DNA of 64,000 nucleotides from Apoderus coryli (taxonomy: Eukaryota > Arthropoda > Insecta > Coleoptera > Attelabidae): assembly GCA_911728435.2 (NCBI GenBank), contig OU452210.1, positions 10,726,001-10,790,000 of the forward strand, written 5' to 3'. Of this stretch, positions 10,412-22,618 are shown piece after piece. Within the stretch, counting starts at the first letter, position 1. Every line of letters begins with the position of its first letter. A program made the position numbers and the translations under genes. Below the pieces are notes generated by a model that was not told where the DNA came from, did not search any database, and saw nothing but the letters and a program-made list of their open reading frames with translations.

Positions 10412-13400
10412 AAACAGCTTTGTCTTCGTAAATCAATTTACGTAATGCATTAATATGTATAGTTTATTATTAAACTATAGAGAAAAAAAGAACTAACAAT
10501 CGGTGTTACGACTCAGGCTGAAAGTAGCAAGAAACATGTTTTATGATTTTCGCGAACAAACTTAAGGTATTATTTTTTAATTAATTTTTGATTCTTTTTG
10601 TTTTTTTTTTTTAGGTATCGACATGTATGTATAGATAATCGATTGCTATAACAGGCGGTGCTAGAATCAAATTTATGAAATGAAATTTATGTGAATTTTA
10701 GAACTTCAAAGTTTCTAGGGTAATTGCCAAAAGCTGAATTCGTGCAGAAATACTAGTTTTGATAATACTTTGCCTTGTATCGTACACCTATATGTATTAA
10801 ATCGTTTATACTAAGTTCATGTTGTAGGTATATACATATAGTCAGAAGCGATAGTCCTTTACACTCCTAACAATTTGTGTGCTTTATATCTCTTGTTCCA
10901 AAACACAAACAAAATAGAAATTATAAGATACGTTATCATATATAGGCAAAGGATTGTAGTTCATGTTGCATGAAGTATTTTATGGTATGCAAAATGCTCC
11001 AGGAAGATATTTAATTGTAAAATTAGAGAGAAGTGCACGAAGATATAGCTTTTGGCCAGGAGCTTAGGTACCTTATGTAGAACTCTTTCTAGTGGCAGAT
11101 TTCGTAAAAAGAAAATTATTATACGACTAGTATGTCATTAAAATCTCTTGGATCTTTCTTATTGTTGATGTTGATTTTTTATAAAATAATAAATCCACCT
11201 GCTGATTAACGGTTGTAAATGAATTCGAAAGTAGATAGATGCCTATCCATGTCGACTACTTTAATGAAATCTGGATGAAGTTTCTAACGCTTTAGGCCGA
11301 TATGTAGTGTAACTGGCAGTTTGATATTAACAATGGTATAAATTACAACCTAATTAGGTAGCTGCTCCTTCAGGATGGATGTATATATTATGTAAGTCCT
11401 AGGAGGAAAATTTCCATTTTAGACTCACTGGAATAGGCGTTGAAACAGAATATAAATGTTAAATTATATACAGAGTGATTCATTGAGAAAGGTGAAAGTT
11501 GCTTGTTGTAATTTTTTTCAGCAGAGTCGAAGTTGAAAGAAACTACAGTTTTTTAATAAAAAACAAATTGTTCATCGATTTTAAAACAACGTTTAATTGA
11601 ATTTTCTTTGTAGTACATTTTTATAATATCAGTGAATTACAGCTACACATTTGAAAACTTTTGAGATATCTTAATATAATATATTTTCCTGTTTTCTTAA
11701 CCAGACATTATAATACATCTATTTTGCAAAATATATAAAACAAAACATTGAAAAAACATTTTATTACTTAATAATACGTTTAGATAATACTGTACAAATA
11801 TTTTTATTAGTCGATATCCGAGTATCTGCTAAAAATGTTGATTTAGATATTTTCAGACCAATGAAATTAAAACAAGAGAGAAATTCCATGCTGTAAAATT
11901 GTATATAATCTGCGGTGTACGTATATCAATATTAATGAAATTGATAAAAGGCAACAAATATAGTTGTCTATGTCTATTAAATAGTCATATAATAATATAA
12001 ATATTTTTGTTTTATGGTATAATTAATGCGTATATTTTCTTGAACCATCTTTGTGATACGTTATTTTAAAACAGACTCCTGACGAAGTTTCTTTCATGTC
12101 TTAATTTCATTTCTTTTCAGGACAATGCCAGATATCGGAACACCTAGCTAGATAATAAAATTATACACTGTTATTTGATAAGCATTGATGAAATATTCTT
12201 TCTTTTTCTTTGAGTTCTAACAGTACGAAACATGAGATTATTTTGTAGCTTATTTCTTAGCCTCAATATTATTTATTTTCGTTTGAGACTGTTAATTTTA
12301 TATCTTTTTAACAGATATCATTTTAATAATTTATTCTTATTTATTACATTTACTTATAATATAAACAATATATTAAAATTTACATTTATGTTTTAAAAAA
12401 AGGTGTTACAAAAAGGTCATTCCAAATGAGAGCAGTTTTCCATATCCGAATAAAACTATAGTCATTCTAGTCGCTAAAGGTTCATCGGATGATTGGTCCC
12501 GAACCAAGTTTATTATTAAAACGAAAAATATAATTAGTACCAACATGAAGTGGAAAAAATTAAACAACAAAGTGTGTGGGTTAAACTGGAATAAACAATT
12601 CGTGCAACTGAACTATTAGCGTGCGTGGCTGTTCTGCAACAATTATACTAAAATAAAATAAAATACTGGTAATAAATCTATAAACGCAAACGCCAGCAAT
12701 TCAAAACGAAAATTCCAAGTGCTGAAACGGTAGTATCTATTACATATATTACAGTTAGCTCTTAGTCTATTAACATAAAAGCCATAATCTAAATATTTTT
12801 TTAAATTACATACCTGTTCATCCAATTTGCATTTTTCTAACACCCTTATTTTATGTACAAAAATTTCTATACACATTATAAGTACCTACTTAATTAACAT
12901 TCTTTTATCTTATTTATGAAGGTATTTTAAATTCAATTTAAAACTATTAGACTATATTGTGAGTTTCATAAAATTTATTTTTTTAATTCTACTTACATTA
13001 TTTTACTATTAAAAACCCTAAGTACTTATGTATATATAATAATAATTAATAAATTTTTATATAGAACTTCGTTCAGATCAGTCTTCTTGAAATAAAATAT
13101 TTTCCTTTTCGTTTAATATTTTAATGAGTTAAAAGAGAAATAAAAAATCCTACTTACATACATACAATCTCTTTAAGGATTTAGGGTTTTTATTTTGAAT
13201 AGGAATAGGATCTCATTTTGATGTTAGTTAAAATATAATTTATACTATTTACAAGTTTTCCTTATTTATATTTGGTTTTACCTATTATGAATAATTTTTT
13301 TTCACATATTTCTTAGATTAATAATAAAAGTAAATTTCTGTCGATAAATCAATACATCAACAAATTATACATATAATATATGTACAGCGTGTACGCATAG

Positions 13401-15353
13401 TTTATAGCAATTATGGCACGTGCCGTTGTCCTTTAGATGCAAAGATTTAAGGGATGGGTTTTGAGGGCCTCTTTTTCATTGAAGAGTAGTGAAAGATTTT
13501 TTCGACGATTCTTATAGGTATTGGATGGTTAAAGATGTTTGTGCTTTGTTATGTAATTCCGAATTGAAGGAGGTTTTCAGAAATTTTAAATGCACCCATT
13601 CCATTTTATATGATAACAAAATTTATTAGTCGATAGTTAATAGTTTTTGTCAATGTTTGAGGAAAGAGATACATTTCTAAAATTGTAAGAAAAACTATGT
13701 GATCACACTGTATTATACCACTTAGGCAACATAAAGAGAATAATAAATATTTTAGTTGTAAATCATTTAACAATTTGATAAATAGGCAACATCTAAATCA
13801 ACAACATATTTTCACATTTCATATTTTTTGGTAGTTTTATGTTTTATTTGATAAATATTACTTTATTGGATATTCATCCAATACCTTTATCAAAGTTATA
13901 ATTTTGTCTAAGGAATTATAGAGACTAAATGTTTTTCTTGAATTCTGTAACAATTTCAAACTCTATTTTGTAAATACAAATATTTCATGATATCATGAGT
14001 TTTCCTAAAACGTAAATTTTAAAACATGCAGCAAATTATAAAATTTGTATTCAAATGAGGATCGTTTTAAAAAACGAAAAAAATAACATCCAATAACACT
14101 CATGGACAAATATCAACTCGAATTCTATATATACAGTAAAAAGAGTTAATTATGAAGTTCATCCGCAAATAAAAAACTATCACCAACAATCGTAGTGCCT
14201 GAAAATACTCTTTTTGTTAGATGCAAGAATTTTGGTATTAGAAAATGTTTGCAATTTCAGCGGTGAACAGTGGAATGCATCAGAACTGTTATTTATTTGT
14301 GACATTGCAAATTATGTCAAATTCGAATAGCCATTGTGCAAAATTACCTACAGGGTTACTGCTAGTTTTAAACAAGGCAACGTTCCAATTGTACAGAACA
14401 ATGATGTACAATGATAATCTACTACAAATAATTGGATATTTAAAGCCAAATAATCGACAGACTATTATTAATGAATGATCTTCTTGATGTTAATCAAGAA
14501 ATGAAAATGAAACCGTTTTTTAAATATTTGCCGATTGGATTTGTTACTGATAAACCGCTGAAATTCAGTGATTAAGCACATAAAGTCACTGATTATACTA
14601 ATTAATATTTGCTAAATTTATATTTACAAAATCAATCAAATGTACTTTCAAATTATGAAATTATGTTTTAAAAGCCGTCTACTGAACTTGTAATTTATTG
14701 CTAGGTTAAAACATTTATGTAATTTTAATTCCGAGAACAGCTCTCTATTTTGCAATTAAACTATGACACGATGGGATGAAAATAATTTGATTTTGCGAGA
14801 AATACATGTATCTACTGGATATTAGTTTTCCTTTTGGAAAGAGTTTGATAATCTAAGGTAAACTGAGGAAATTCATCAACAAGTCATAAGTTATTTTCTA
14901 CCCATTGTGATTTCCCCGTAAACACTACAGAATCCGACTCTTAAAGAATGCATATTCCCCTTGCCTTCTAGAAATACTTATTTTCGAAATTGGCGTCTAT
15001 AAAAAAGAAAAATTTCTTATTTCGTTGATATATTGAGCTTTTAAACAACTTTGAGGTTCAGGTTAAAGTTGAATGTAAATCTATTTTTTGGGAAACGTTA
15101 TTGTTACTGTAGAAATTTAGTGAAGGATTTCAGTCACACAAAGCAAGGGATTATATTTCTATCAAAATATCTTGAAAATAATGAAACTTACCTTAAATAG
15201 GTATTGGTCCAGACTAAATGCTGAAACTGTAATTAAAAATGTCATGATTTGAATTGAATGTTATGTGGAAACTGTTGGTAAATTTCGTCGAAAGACTTTT
15301 GAGTACTGATTACTGATGATGATTACTTTTACTCAGAAATTAAAATTTACAGT

Positions 15354-15372
15354 TTTATTGGGACACCCTGTA
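15354..15372 (+). repeat. solo Tc1/mariner-type end
   Basis: The stretch TTTATTGGGACACCCTGTA looks like a terminal sequence of a Tc1/mariner-type element (reverse: TACAGGGTGTCCC). No partner end or transposase was identified next to it. Confidence 0.4.
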
Positions 15373-15579
15373 GAGAGCATAGTTATTCACATTAAAGAAG
15401 CCAATTTGCATTTACACAAGTAATCAAAAATGTTTGAAATTGTACATATTCAACTTTATAGGTAGGTAGGTACATTTTTTTTTTTGAAAAATTTACTATG
15501 TATGTATTCAATACACAATTGATTTAAAAAGAAATATAAATCATATTTACAAAATCATAATTTTATCTACATTAAGAAG

Positions 15580-15719
15580 CTACCTACTATGAGGTAGTGG
15601 TAAAATATCAATAAATGTGCAACATTTGTACATATAAGAGAGTATCAATAAAGCTACAATATTTAGAGAGCTTTTAGACAGTCGTGCTGAACCTGTTTGC
15701 ATTGCAGCTGGCCGTTCAC
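15580..15719 (-). CDS. dpr6/dpr10: Dpr-family protein, C-terminal exon
   Basis: After the acceptor tatattttcag|GTGAAC the frame reads GERPAAMQTGSARLSKSS. A hydrophobic tail NIVALLILSYMY follows, then a short end (LPLPHSR) and TAG at 15582-15580. The sequence (VHVLN)G-E-x-P-AAMQ after Ig2 is the usual Dpr juxtamembrane sequence. The hydrophobic end is consistent with a GPI-attachment signal or a membrane anchor, which agrees with Dpr proteins being cell-surface receptors. The first two bases complete the Gly codon begun at 20422, so the phase is exact. The exon is 45 codons plus stop. Confidence 0.88.
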
Positions 15720-16158
15720 CTGAAAATATAGAATTTTATATGATTTTCATTTTGTCACAGATAATTTTTTGCAGTATCCTCATTAATATAGCTGATAAGC
15801 TGCTTAGGAGTTTTTCCTGTATCAATTCCTAGCAATTATTAACTTTAGCAATATTATTGTGTTTGACGTGCATTAAATATGTTTCCTGCGAAAAATTCTC
15901 CTCTCTGTAGTTCGTTAAGAATGTAATATCCGCTTTTAAAAATGCTAATTACAAACTTTTGTTTTATGACAAAACGCAGAATAAGTTTCCTAATTTAGAA
16001 GCTGTCATCTTTTTTTAAGTATTTAAAATAAATGAGAAGAATTTGTTCTCAGCTTTTTATGAATTACCTAGTTTTAGACATTTTTTAGAATTTCAAAGCA
16101 AGTACATTATTAATACAATATTTTTGTATAAATTGAAAAGCTCTCCGTTTAAATAACA

Positions 16159-16164
16159 TTTATT
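16159..16164 (-). terminator. candidate polyadenylation signal of the TWF-repeat gene
   Basis: AATAAA on the minus strand, 55 bases downstream of the TAA at 16219, in a suitable position to end a short intronless transcript. The region is A+T-rich, so chance occurrence is possible. Confidence 0.4.
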
Positions 16165-16218
16165 AATCAACAAAATAAATAAATAAATTAATTAAGTAAC
16201 ATAAGTAATACATGACAT

Positions 16219-16995
16219 TTATAATTCAGCAAACCAGGTGTCAGCAAGAAATTCTTCAGTTTCGTATGTGTCGTCAACTTGTTCTAAACTAGCAAACCAT
16301 GTGTCGTCCAAGTTTACACTGCTTGAATAATAATGATATTCTTCATTAACATCAATATCTTGTTGAATGGCTTCTATATCGTATTGTAGTGCTGCAAACC
16401 AAGTGTCTGAGAGTGCAAACAAATCATTTGAATCTTCGCCATTGTAAAACGTCACCTCAGAGTTGTCCATCAAAAAATCCCAAGGTAGAGGTACGATCCA
16501 CATTTCTTCTACCTCATCAGAATCTTCATTGGTGACTGTAGACGAGGCCACGATTCTATATTCATCCAAAGGAAACCATATGTAATCTTCGTCGAACTCT
16601 TGTAAAGACTTATCAAGATTGGCAAACCATGTATCAGCTAGATTAATTTCTGGATCTTCGTCTTCAAGGCTTTCTGCTAGGATCAGGGCGGAATTCTCAA
16701 ACCAAGTGTACGTTAATTCACCTTCATCTTCAAGATCGCCAAATGCCTGAGCGAAACCTGCATGATCACTTGTAACTACAATTTTATTGTAACCATGATT
16801 CATAGCATGACCAAATAAATTCGAATGACTATGACAAAACACTGCACTATGACTGCACTCAAATTTCTTATCATCGCCACTAGACAAAATAATGTTAGCA
16901 CGATTTGTGTTAGGATCTTTAGGGATATTTTCGTTGAAAAAATATACATTTTCGAATAAATCTTCAACTTCAAGATCACTATACTTTAATGACAT
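16219..16995 (-). CDS. unrecognised acidic protein with repeated TWF motifs, in a dpr intron
   Basis: An intronless ORF runs from an ATG at 16995-16993 (MSLKYSDLEVEDLFENV). Another in-frame ATG at 17055 would add 20 less typical residues. The 258-aa product is very acidic (Asp and Glu dominate, Lys and Arg are few). It has a recurring short motif: YTWFE, ADTWFANL, SDTWFAALQ, DDTWFASLE and, at the very C-terminus, ADTWFAEL, plus YIWFPL. A Cys/His patch (CSHSAVFCHSHS) lies in the N-terminal third. I see no signal peptide or membrane segment. It shares strand with dpr, lies wholly inside a dpr intron, and has AATAAA 55 bases past its stop. It may be an intronless retrogene or an orphan gene. I do not recognise the family. 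The motif spacing recalls acidic activation domains or linear docking motifs, which is inference. Confidence 0.7.
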   Translation of the reverse strand: MSLKYSDLEVEDLFENVYFFNENIPKDPNTNRANIILSSGDDKKFECSHSAVFCHSHSNLFGHAMNHGYNKIVVTSDHAGFAQAFGDLEDEGELTYTWFENSALILAESLEDEDPEINLADTWFANLDKSLQEFDEDYIWFPLDEYRIVASSTVTNEDSDEVEEMWIVPLPWDFLMDNSEVTFYNGEDSNDLFALSDTWFAALQYDIEAIQQDIDVNEEYHYYSSSVNLDDTWFASLEQVDDTYETEEFLADTWFAEL

Positions 16996-19900
16996 TATCG
17001 GACAAATTAAAAATGTGGTTTGGAATTTGTTAAAACTTTTAACAAAACTCATCAATGGATATTATCATCCCCACTTGTTGAGAAATAAAAGCATTGGCGT
17101 ACCGCGTAATTTTGCATTCATATGGACATAGGGAATTGATAAAATATAACTCCAATTGTCTACGACTAACTAATGGCAGTATTTATTCATTGAATACTAT
17201 TAAATATAAGGTGTTTATACTTATCAAGAAGACTGATAACAAAGTCATTGTAATTTTATTAGAATTAATTTAAATATCGACCATTATAATGCAATAATGC
17301 CGTGTTGTTATGTACTAACCATTTAATTTTATGTTACTGTGAAATAAATGTGGTATGTAGGTATGTATAGGAAAAAATTATCACTTCGGTACCCGGTGTT
17401 CCACCCCTTATGAACTTTTTGGTTTTGAGGAACGATACAATATTTAAGTTATAAATAAACACAACACAACAATCACAAGAAAAAAGTGTTATGTATTTTA
17501 CCGTATTTTTATTTATTTATTTAATTTCCCCGATTACCTATCAACATTTTTTGTTATTTCATGTAAAGTACTTAACTTACATTTGGAAGGAAAAACGAGC
17601 TTGTTCACGGAAATGTAATAGTTGCTCTCTGCAATAAAAATCAGTGGAAACATGTAACATACTATTTATAGCGGATAAACTGACGGAATCCGAATGCCTT
17701 ATTTACACTGTTGTACAAATAAATTTCAAATTTGCTTCACTTTGAACCGAGAACCATCTCATGAATTAGCTGTTATAGGAGATGTCTTTCTAGAATACTA
17801 CATCATAGAGCAGTTGTCAATATTCAGATATATTTCATTCTAAAGGTATATACCACTTCCACACTGCTAAGAGGTCCGACTGGAGCAAATCGGAATGTTT
17901 CCCATTAGTGACATCTTTATATAGTAATCAAAATTATAAGCATCAAAGCAGAGGAATGCTTAACAACCTCAGTTAGTTAATAAAAATATTGAATGCGAGC
18001 TCCGTGTGCCAATGCTGACACAAGCAGTATGATTTCAAGATCTGCATGAACCATAATATAATACGATATAATATCTTTAATTTGGCAGGTATTCGGTTAA
18101 AAAATTCGTAGAAATAAATCCTTTTTTTTTGTTAAAATTATAGTGTGTAACCCATATATGGTCAACATGGTAAAAGTGCTATAGTTTATATGCTAATACC
18201 GTTTTAGGAAACGGAAGGCAATGAAAATAGGAAATGTAGCAAATCAATCACAAAGTAATTACGTAGCCAACTTGAATGACGGGAAACATCGCTGAATGTT
18301 GGTTCCTATTTGATAATTGTGTATTGAAACAGACCGTTGCGCTCATTCGAAAAATGATTGGCGCGTCAATAGAAATGAAATTTGGGTATAGCAAAGTTTA
18401 CTATTTATCTTGATGGAAACTGCAAACAAACAAAGAAAATCGAAGTCAACTAGCTAAATTATAATCATGATTTTAACAGAATTTTGATTCTTATGTAAAT
18501 GAATCCGTTTAAACTGCAGCATCAAATCTTTAATAGCAGTAAATTTTACTGATAAACGGGGAAATGGTAATAAAGTTTTTTAAACAATCGAGTTAAGGCG
18601 TGCAGTTAGTAAACAACTCTATTATTAATAATGCTCTTTCTACCGTAATGAATTGTTTCATTTTCCAGTATAAAGCGTTAAAACAAGTATTTCGTAGTGT
18701 ACCACAAACAGATATTTGAACATTTTCTTTATCAATCAAGGAGAGAACTTAATTACCGAATGACTGATTCGTGAATTTCCTATCTCTCTCTATCTCAATC
18801 TCTCACTGCTTTTCATTTCCTGTGTTCGTTATGCGAGTTTATAAATGAAAATATATACTAATTGAAAATCAATTCTTTTAATTTCGTTTTGTGTTGGTAG
18901 GCCCTTATCGAATACGGCTTTTCTAGATATAGAGTTGCAAATAGATATTGCTGAGAAAAATAGAACGCAATAGAGATTTTCTTCGCAATCAGTTTACTTT
19001 TATCACTAAGAATGTATTATATATACTTTGATGACTATTGATTAGCGCTTTTTGTCCAGCTATACTTACGCACCACATAATATTCTTGCTTTATCTTGAA
19101 GAACAAATCAAGCATCTGTGTTGTTTTGCCTGTAGCTTCCGACGTTTAAAATAAATGTAATTTGTCCATTTTAAAAACAAGTCAATGTATCGAGGAATAT
19201 ATTTTTCTTTCGGTTGTTTTTTTCTATATCTAGAAATACTTTAACAGTATTTTAAAAGTATTGATACAACATTCACATGGAATGCTGCTATTTTTGTACT
19301 AGAATATTTATATACACTTGTTTGTTCCATTCCATCCAAATATTGAAGTCTAAAAATCGAATACAAATATGTTGAGGTAAACGTTTACCATCGATGTAAG
19401 ATGAATAATATAACACGATATACTTATACGATATTTACTGATCGAAGGGATATTTATTTTGTTGAATGAGAAAGAAATATACCTACCTGTTTCTATTTAA
19501 TGACAATATTCAAACCGTGTTGTATAGTAGCTACATCTTGTACAACAAAAATCCTAGGTGAGCGCTGAAAAATTGCGTTTTTTATATGTTTATTTGGTTA
19601 GGAGGAACGATTTTTTTGCTTTCTAAAATCACCTCGTAGAAATGTTTAGTATTCATCTGGATTTATTGAATTCTATGATCTGGACATTGATCTCTTACAC
19701 ATCACAATAATTCTAAAATGACAGTCATTATATATAAAAAAAAACAGTAATTAATGTACAAATTTAAAGAATCATAATAGTAGAAGTCATCCTGTATAAT
19801 ATGAACACCAGTTGCACATTAAAACTTCCAAATGAGAAAATTTCCAAACTAGCTGAATTAATCATTGAGCCTCTGACATTATTTACAATAATGCACTATT

Positions 19901-20421
19901 TGATGAAAAATACAATACAGCAAAAGTTTTAAATTATATTACTCTCATTTTTAAAAACATATAAAACATTATTTTGTAATATAAATTTGAACATATAATG
20001 AATTCACAATATAGGAATAAAATGACCGTCATCTGTCAATATAATTTTGATGTATTTACCAGTAATTCAATGGAATATTGTTTAAAACGTGTACAAGTCT
20101 TGAAAAACTAAAAAATCAAAACCCTAGGTTACCTATTACAAAGCCCCATTTTGTGAATATTCGAATGAAAATATCTGAGGCATAGTGGACTTCAATGATT
20201 TTTAAAGTAACATGTTTGAAAACATGATTAAGCTTAAAATGCCAATTTTTTTAACTACGCCACTGTTTGCAGTCATTTAAAAAAATTCATTCATACATAT
20301 TTTTCGTGGTTACTGTGTCTGTCGAGAAAACACCAACATAAACAAATCTAAATTAAATGTGCAATTTTTATTTAAAAATGACAACACAAAATAAAAACAT
20401 GCTGCGAATTGGATTACATAC

Positions 20422-20590
20422 CATTTAAAACGTGAACTCTGACACTTGCTACGTCTGCATTGGATGGGCTACAGGAATATTTTCCAGAATCAGATATGTC
20501 TGCATGCTGGATAAGCAGGAAACTTGTCGTCACTTCACCCTTTTCTGTAATAACGCTAACACCACCACGGCTTGAATCATAGCTGATAAC
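20422..20590 (-). CDS. dpr6/dpr10: Dpr-family protein, second half of Ig2
   Basis: The exon reads VISYDSSRGGVSVITEKG and later TTSFLLIQHADISDSGKYSC, then VASVRVHVLNG. This is the second half of Dpr Ig domain 2, with the DSGKYSC consensus carrying the second disulfide Cys. The acceptor is tgtttcag|GTTATC and the donor is AAATG|gtatgt. Phases 0 in and 1 out agree with the neighbours. Dpr proteins are arthropod neuronal receptors that pair with DIP proteins to specify synapses. The DSSRGGVSVITEKG stretch is closest to dpr6/dpr10 as I recall them. Confidence 0.94.
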
Positions 20591-20725
20591 CTGAAACAAA
20601 AGAAGTCTGTGTAATATAAGTGTGTGTTTTTAAACTAATTTTGCCGCGCAGGCAAGGCAACCTACTTAAACAAACTTTTGAAGTGCATATAATTTTAAAA
20701 CCTTAAATAGCAGTTATTTACTATA

Positions 20726-21236
20726 CAGGGTGATTCATTATGGTTGCAACAAACGAAAACTGGAGATTCCTGCAAACAATTCAAGCAATTTTGTTCCATT
20801 GAACCCATGTCCGCAAATGCTTCGTTATCGAGATACAGGGTGTCCAAATTTAGTGGTCAAATTAACTTTTTTCTTCATTTCTCAAAAACTGGCTAACTGA
20901 TTTTGACAAAATTTTACATGCATTTGAGGACAGATAACCTAAAATATTCTGAATTATTTTGGCTTTCATTAACTGTTCATTGGCGTAGATATAGGGGGCA
21001 TTTGGATAAATTTTACACATAAATTAGTTAAACAGAGCTTTGACAAGCTTCATTATTTTAAATTATTACTTTTTTAAAAAGAGCAACTTATAAGCTACAA
21101 AAAAGGTAATTACGTCGCTGTTGTGGTTTCTACCATTTTTATGGAAACCGATAAATAGCAAGTTAATGGCACATTTAAATCAAAATAACGTTTACCAGAA
21201 ATCAAAATGAAAAATCAAAGTTGCCGTAGAATACGA
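20726..21236 (+). repeat. left terminal inverted repeat of degraded element
   Basis: Begins CAGGGTGATTCATTATGG and ends near GTTGCCGTAGAA. It is mirrored by 22116-22618 with scattered mismatches. Confidence 0.85.
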
Positions 21237-21354
21237 TTTAATAATAACAAATTACTTAACAACAAATTTTAAGGCCTATCAGTACAATTAAAAATTTAAC
21301 AATAACAAACTAAACTCGATATTAAAATCAGAAAATTAATAACAACTGTTCAAA

Positions 21355-22010
21355 CTACCCTCCATTGACAGTTATGCACATTTTACATCTTTCAACTAAT
21401 GAATTTGTAGCTCTAATAAGGATATTATGATTGTTTCTTATTTTCCTAGCAGCTTCATGAACTATCTCCAGAAGTTGGTTTTCATTTATAATTGGTACAC
21501 TGTAAACCAATTGTTTCATGTACCCCCATAAAAAGAAGTCGAGCGGATTCAGATCCGGTGATCTTGGAGGCTACTCAATGGAACTTCCCAAACCAATCAA
21601 ATTGTTTCCAAACTGATTTAAAACTTTAGTTACTTGTCTACCACGGTGCGCAGGAGCTCCGTCAACAACGGCAATAATTTATTGTTAAACATGCCACGCC
21701 AAACAGTGATCCTAAAACGTTCTTGAAAATGTCGCGGCTTAATAGCACGAGGGTTATTTAAAGACTATACATGTTCATTATGGTTTGAGTAAAAGTTGCT
21801 TCATCTGACCAGAGCACTTTCTCTAAAAATAAAAATGCGGTCGTTTGTTAACTCTACGTAAAATGCTCCCTATCGTTCTAAGCCTGTGAAATGTAGCCGT
21901 CCATGTTTTGTGATTTGGATGACGTCTATTAGGATAACTAATTTGGTATTCTCTGGCCGCTGCTCTTGCACTTGCATTACACAAACATATTCTTCAATGG
22001 AAAACCTCAT
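21355..22010 (-). pseudogene. broken Tc1/mariner-superfamily transposase
   Basis: The minus strand starts MRFSIEEYV and then shifts frame. Remains of a DDE transposase are visible in order: an N-terminal stretch REYQISYPNRRHPNHKTW, LWSDEATF (first Asp), RFRITVWRG, VDGAPAHRGRQV (second Asp), and PPRSPDLNPLDFFLWGYM (third Asp). The frame ends ITVNGG-stop. At least one in-frame stop replaces the Trp before PPRSPDL, another follows MNMYSL, and there are frameshifts. It is shorter than the 370-codon intact relative at 33330-34442. The family resemblance to that relative is clear in the SPDLxPLDFFLWG motif, but it is a different lineage because the ends differ. Confidence 0.85.
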
Positions 22011-22115
22011 TTTAATTTAGAAAAAAACATTCGCAATATTAAAATCAACTACGAAATAAACAATTTTAACTAATTTAAATTTGTTGCTGTCAAAGTTTTT
22101 TTTTATTGTTGCGGC

Positions 22116-22618
22116 ATTCGTTTCCATGGCAACTTTGAATTTTCATTTTGGTTTTCTGGTAAACGTTATTTTGATTTAAATCTACCATTAACTTGCAATT
22201 TATCGGTTTCCATAAACATGGTAGAAATCACAACATCCACGTAATTAACTTTTTTGTAGCTTGTAGTTCCTCTTTTTAAAAAAGTAATCATTTAAAATAA
22301 TAAGCTTGTCAAAGCTGTTTTTAATTAATTTATGTATAAAATTTACCCAAATGCCCCCTATATCTACGCCAATGAACAGTTAATGAAAGCCAAAATAATG
22401 CAGATTATTTTAGGTTATCGGTCCCCAAATGCATGTAAAATTTTGTCGAAATCGGTTAGCTAGTTTTTGAGAAATGAACAAGAAAGTTAATTTGACTACT
22501 AAATTTGGACACCCTGTATCTCCATAACGAAGCATTTGCGGACATGGGTTCAATGGCAAAAAATGCTTAAATTACTTTCAACAATCTCCAGTTGTCGTTT
22601 GTTGCAACCATAATGAAT
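22116..22618 (-). repeat. right terminal inverted repeat of degraded element
   Basis: Mirror of 20726-21236. Its inner edge is near TTTCCATGGCAAC and its outer edge is CAACCATAATGAAT, without a clean terminal CACCCTG. Confidence 0.85.

Larger units (their letters stand above)
5998..15579. other. intergenic region between mas and the 3' end of dpr
   Basis: About 9.6 kb of A+T-rich sequence separates the mas start exon from the dpr stop codon. Apart from the items listed separately (exon-like ORF, palindromes, short tandem repeat, mariner fragment, transposon-end-like motifs) I see no gene. The open frames here are short, overlap on both strands and lack protein-like composition. The mas promoter and the dpr 3' UTR must lie in this region but I cannot place them. 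Confidence 0.7.
15720..20421 (-). other. last dpr intron
   Basis: This 4.7-kb intron has donor AAATG|gtatgt at 20422 and acceptor tattttcag at 15720. Apart from the acidic TWF-repeat ORF at 16219-16995 I see only A+T-rich sequence with no coherent reading frame. Confidence 0.8.

Noticed and set aside
14245..14478. 77-codon plus frame
   Set aside because: Somewhat protein-like, but no motif, no splice context and no homology that I recognise.
15354..15359. AATAAA on the minus strand as dpr polyadenylation signal
   Set aside because: It lies inside a transposon-end-like sequence and the region is A+T-rich; no supporting evidence.
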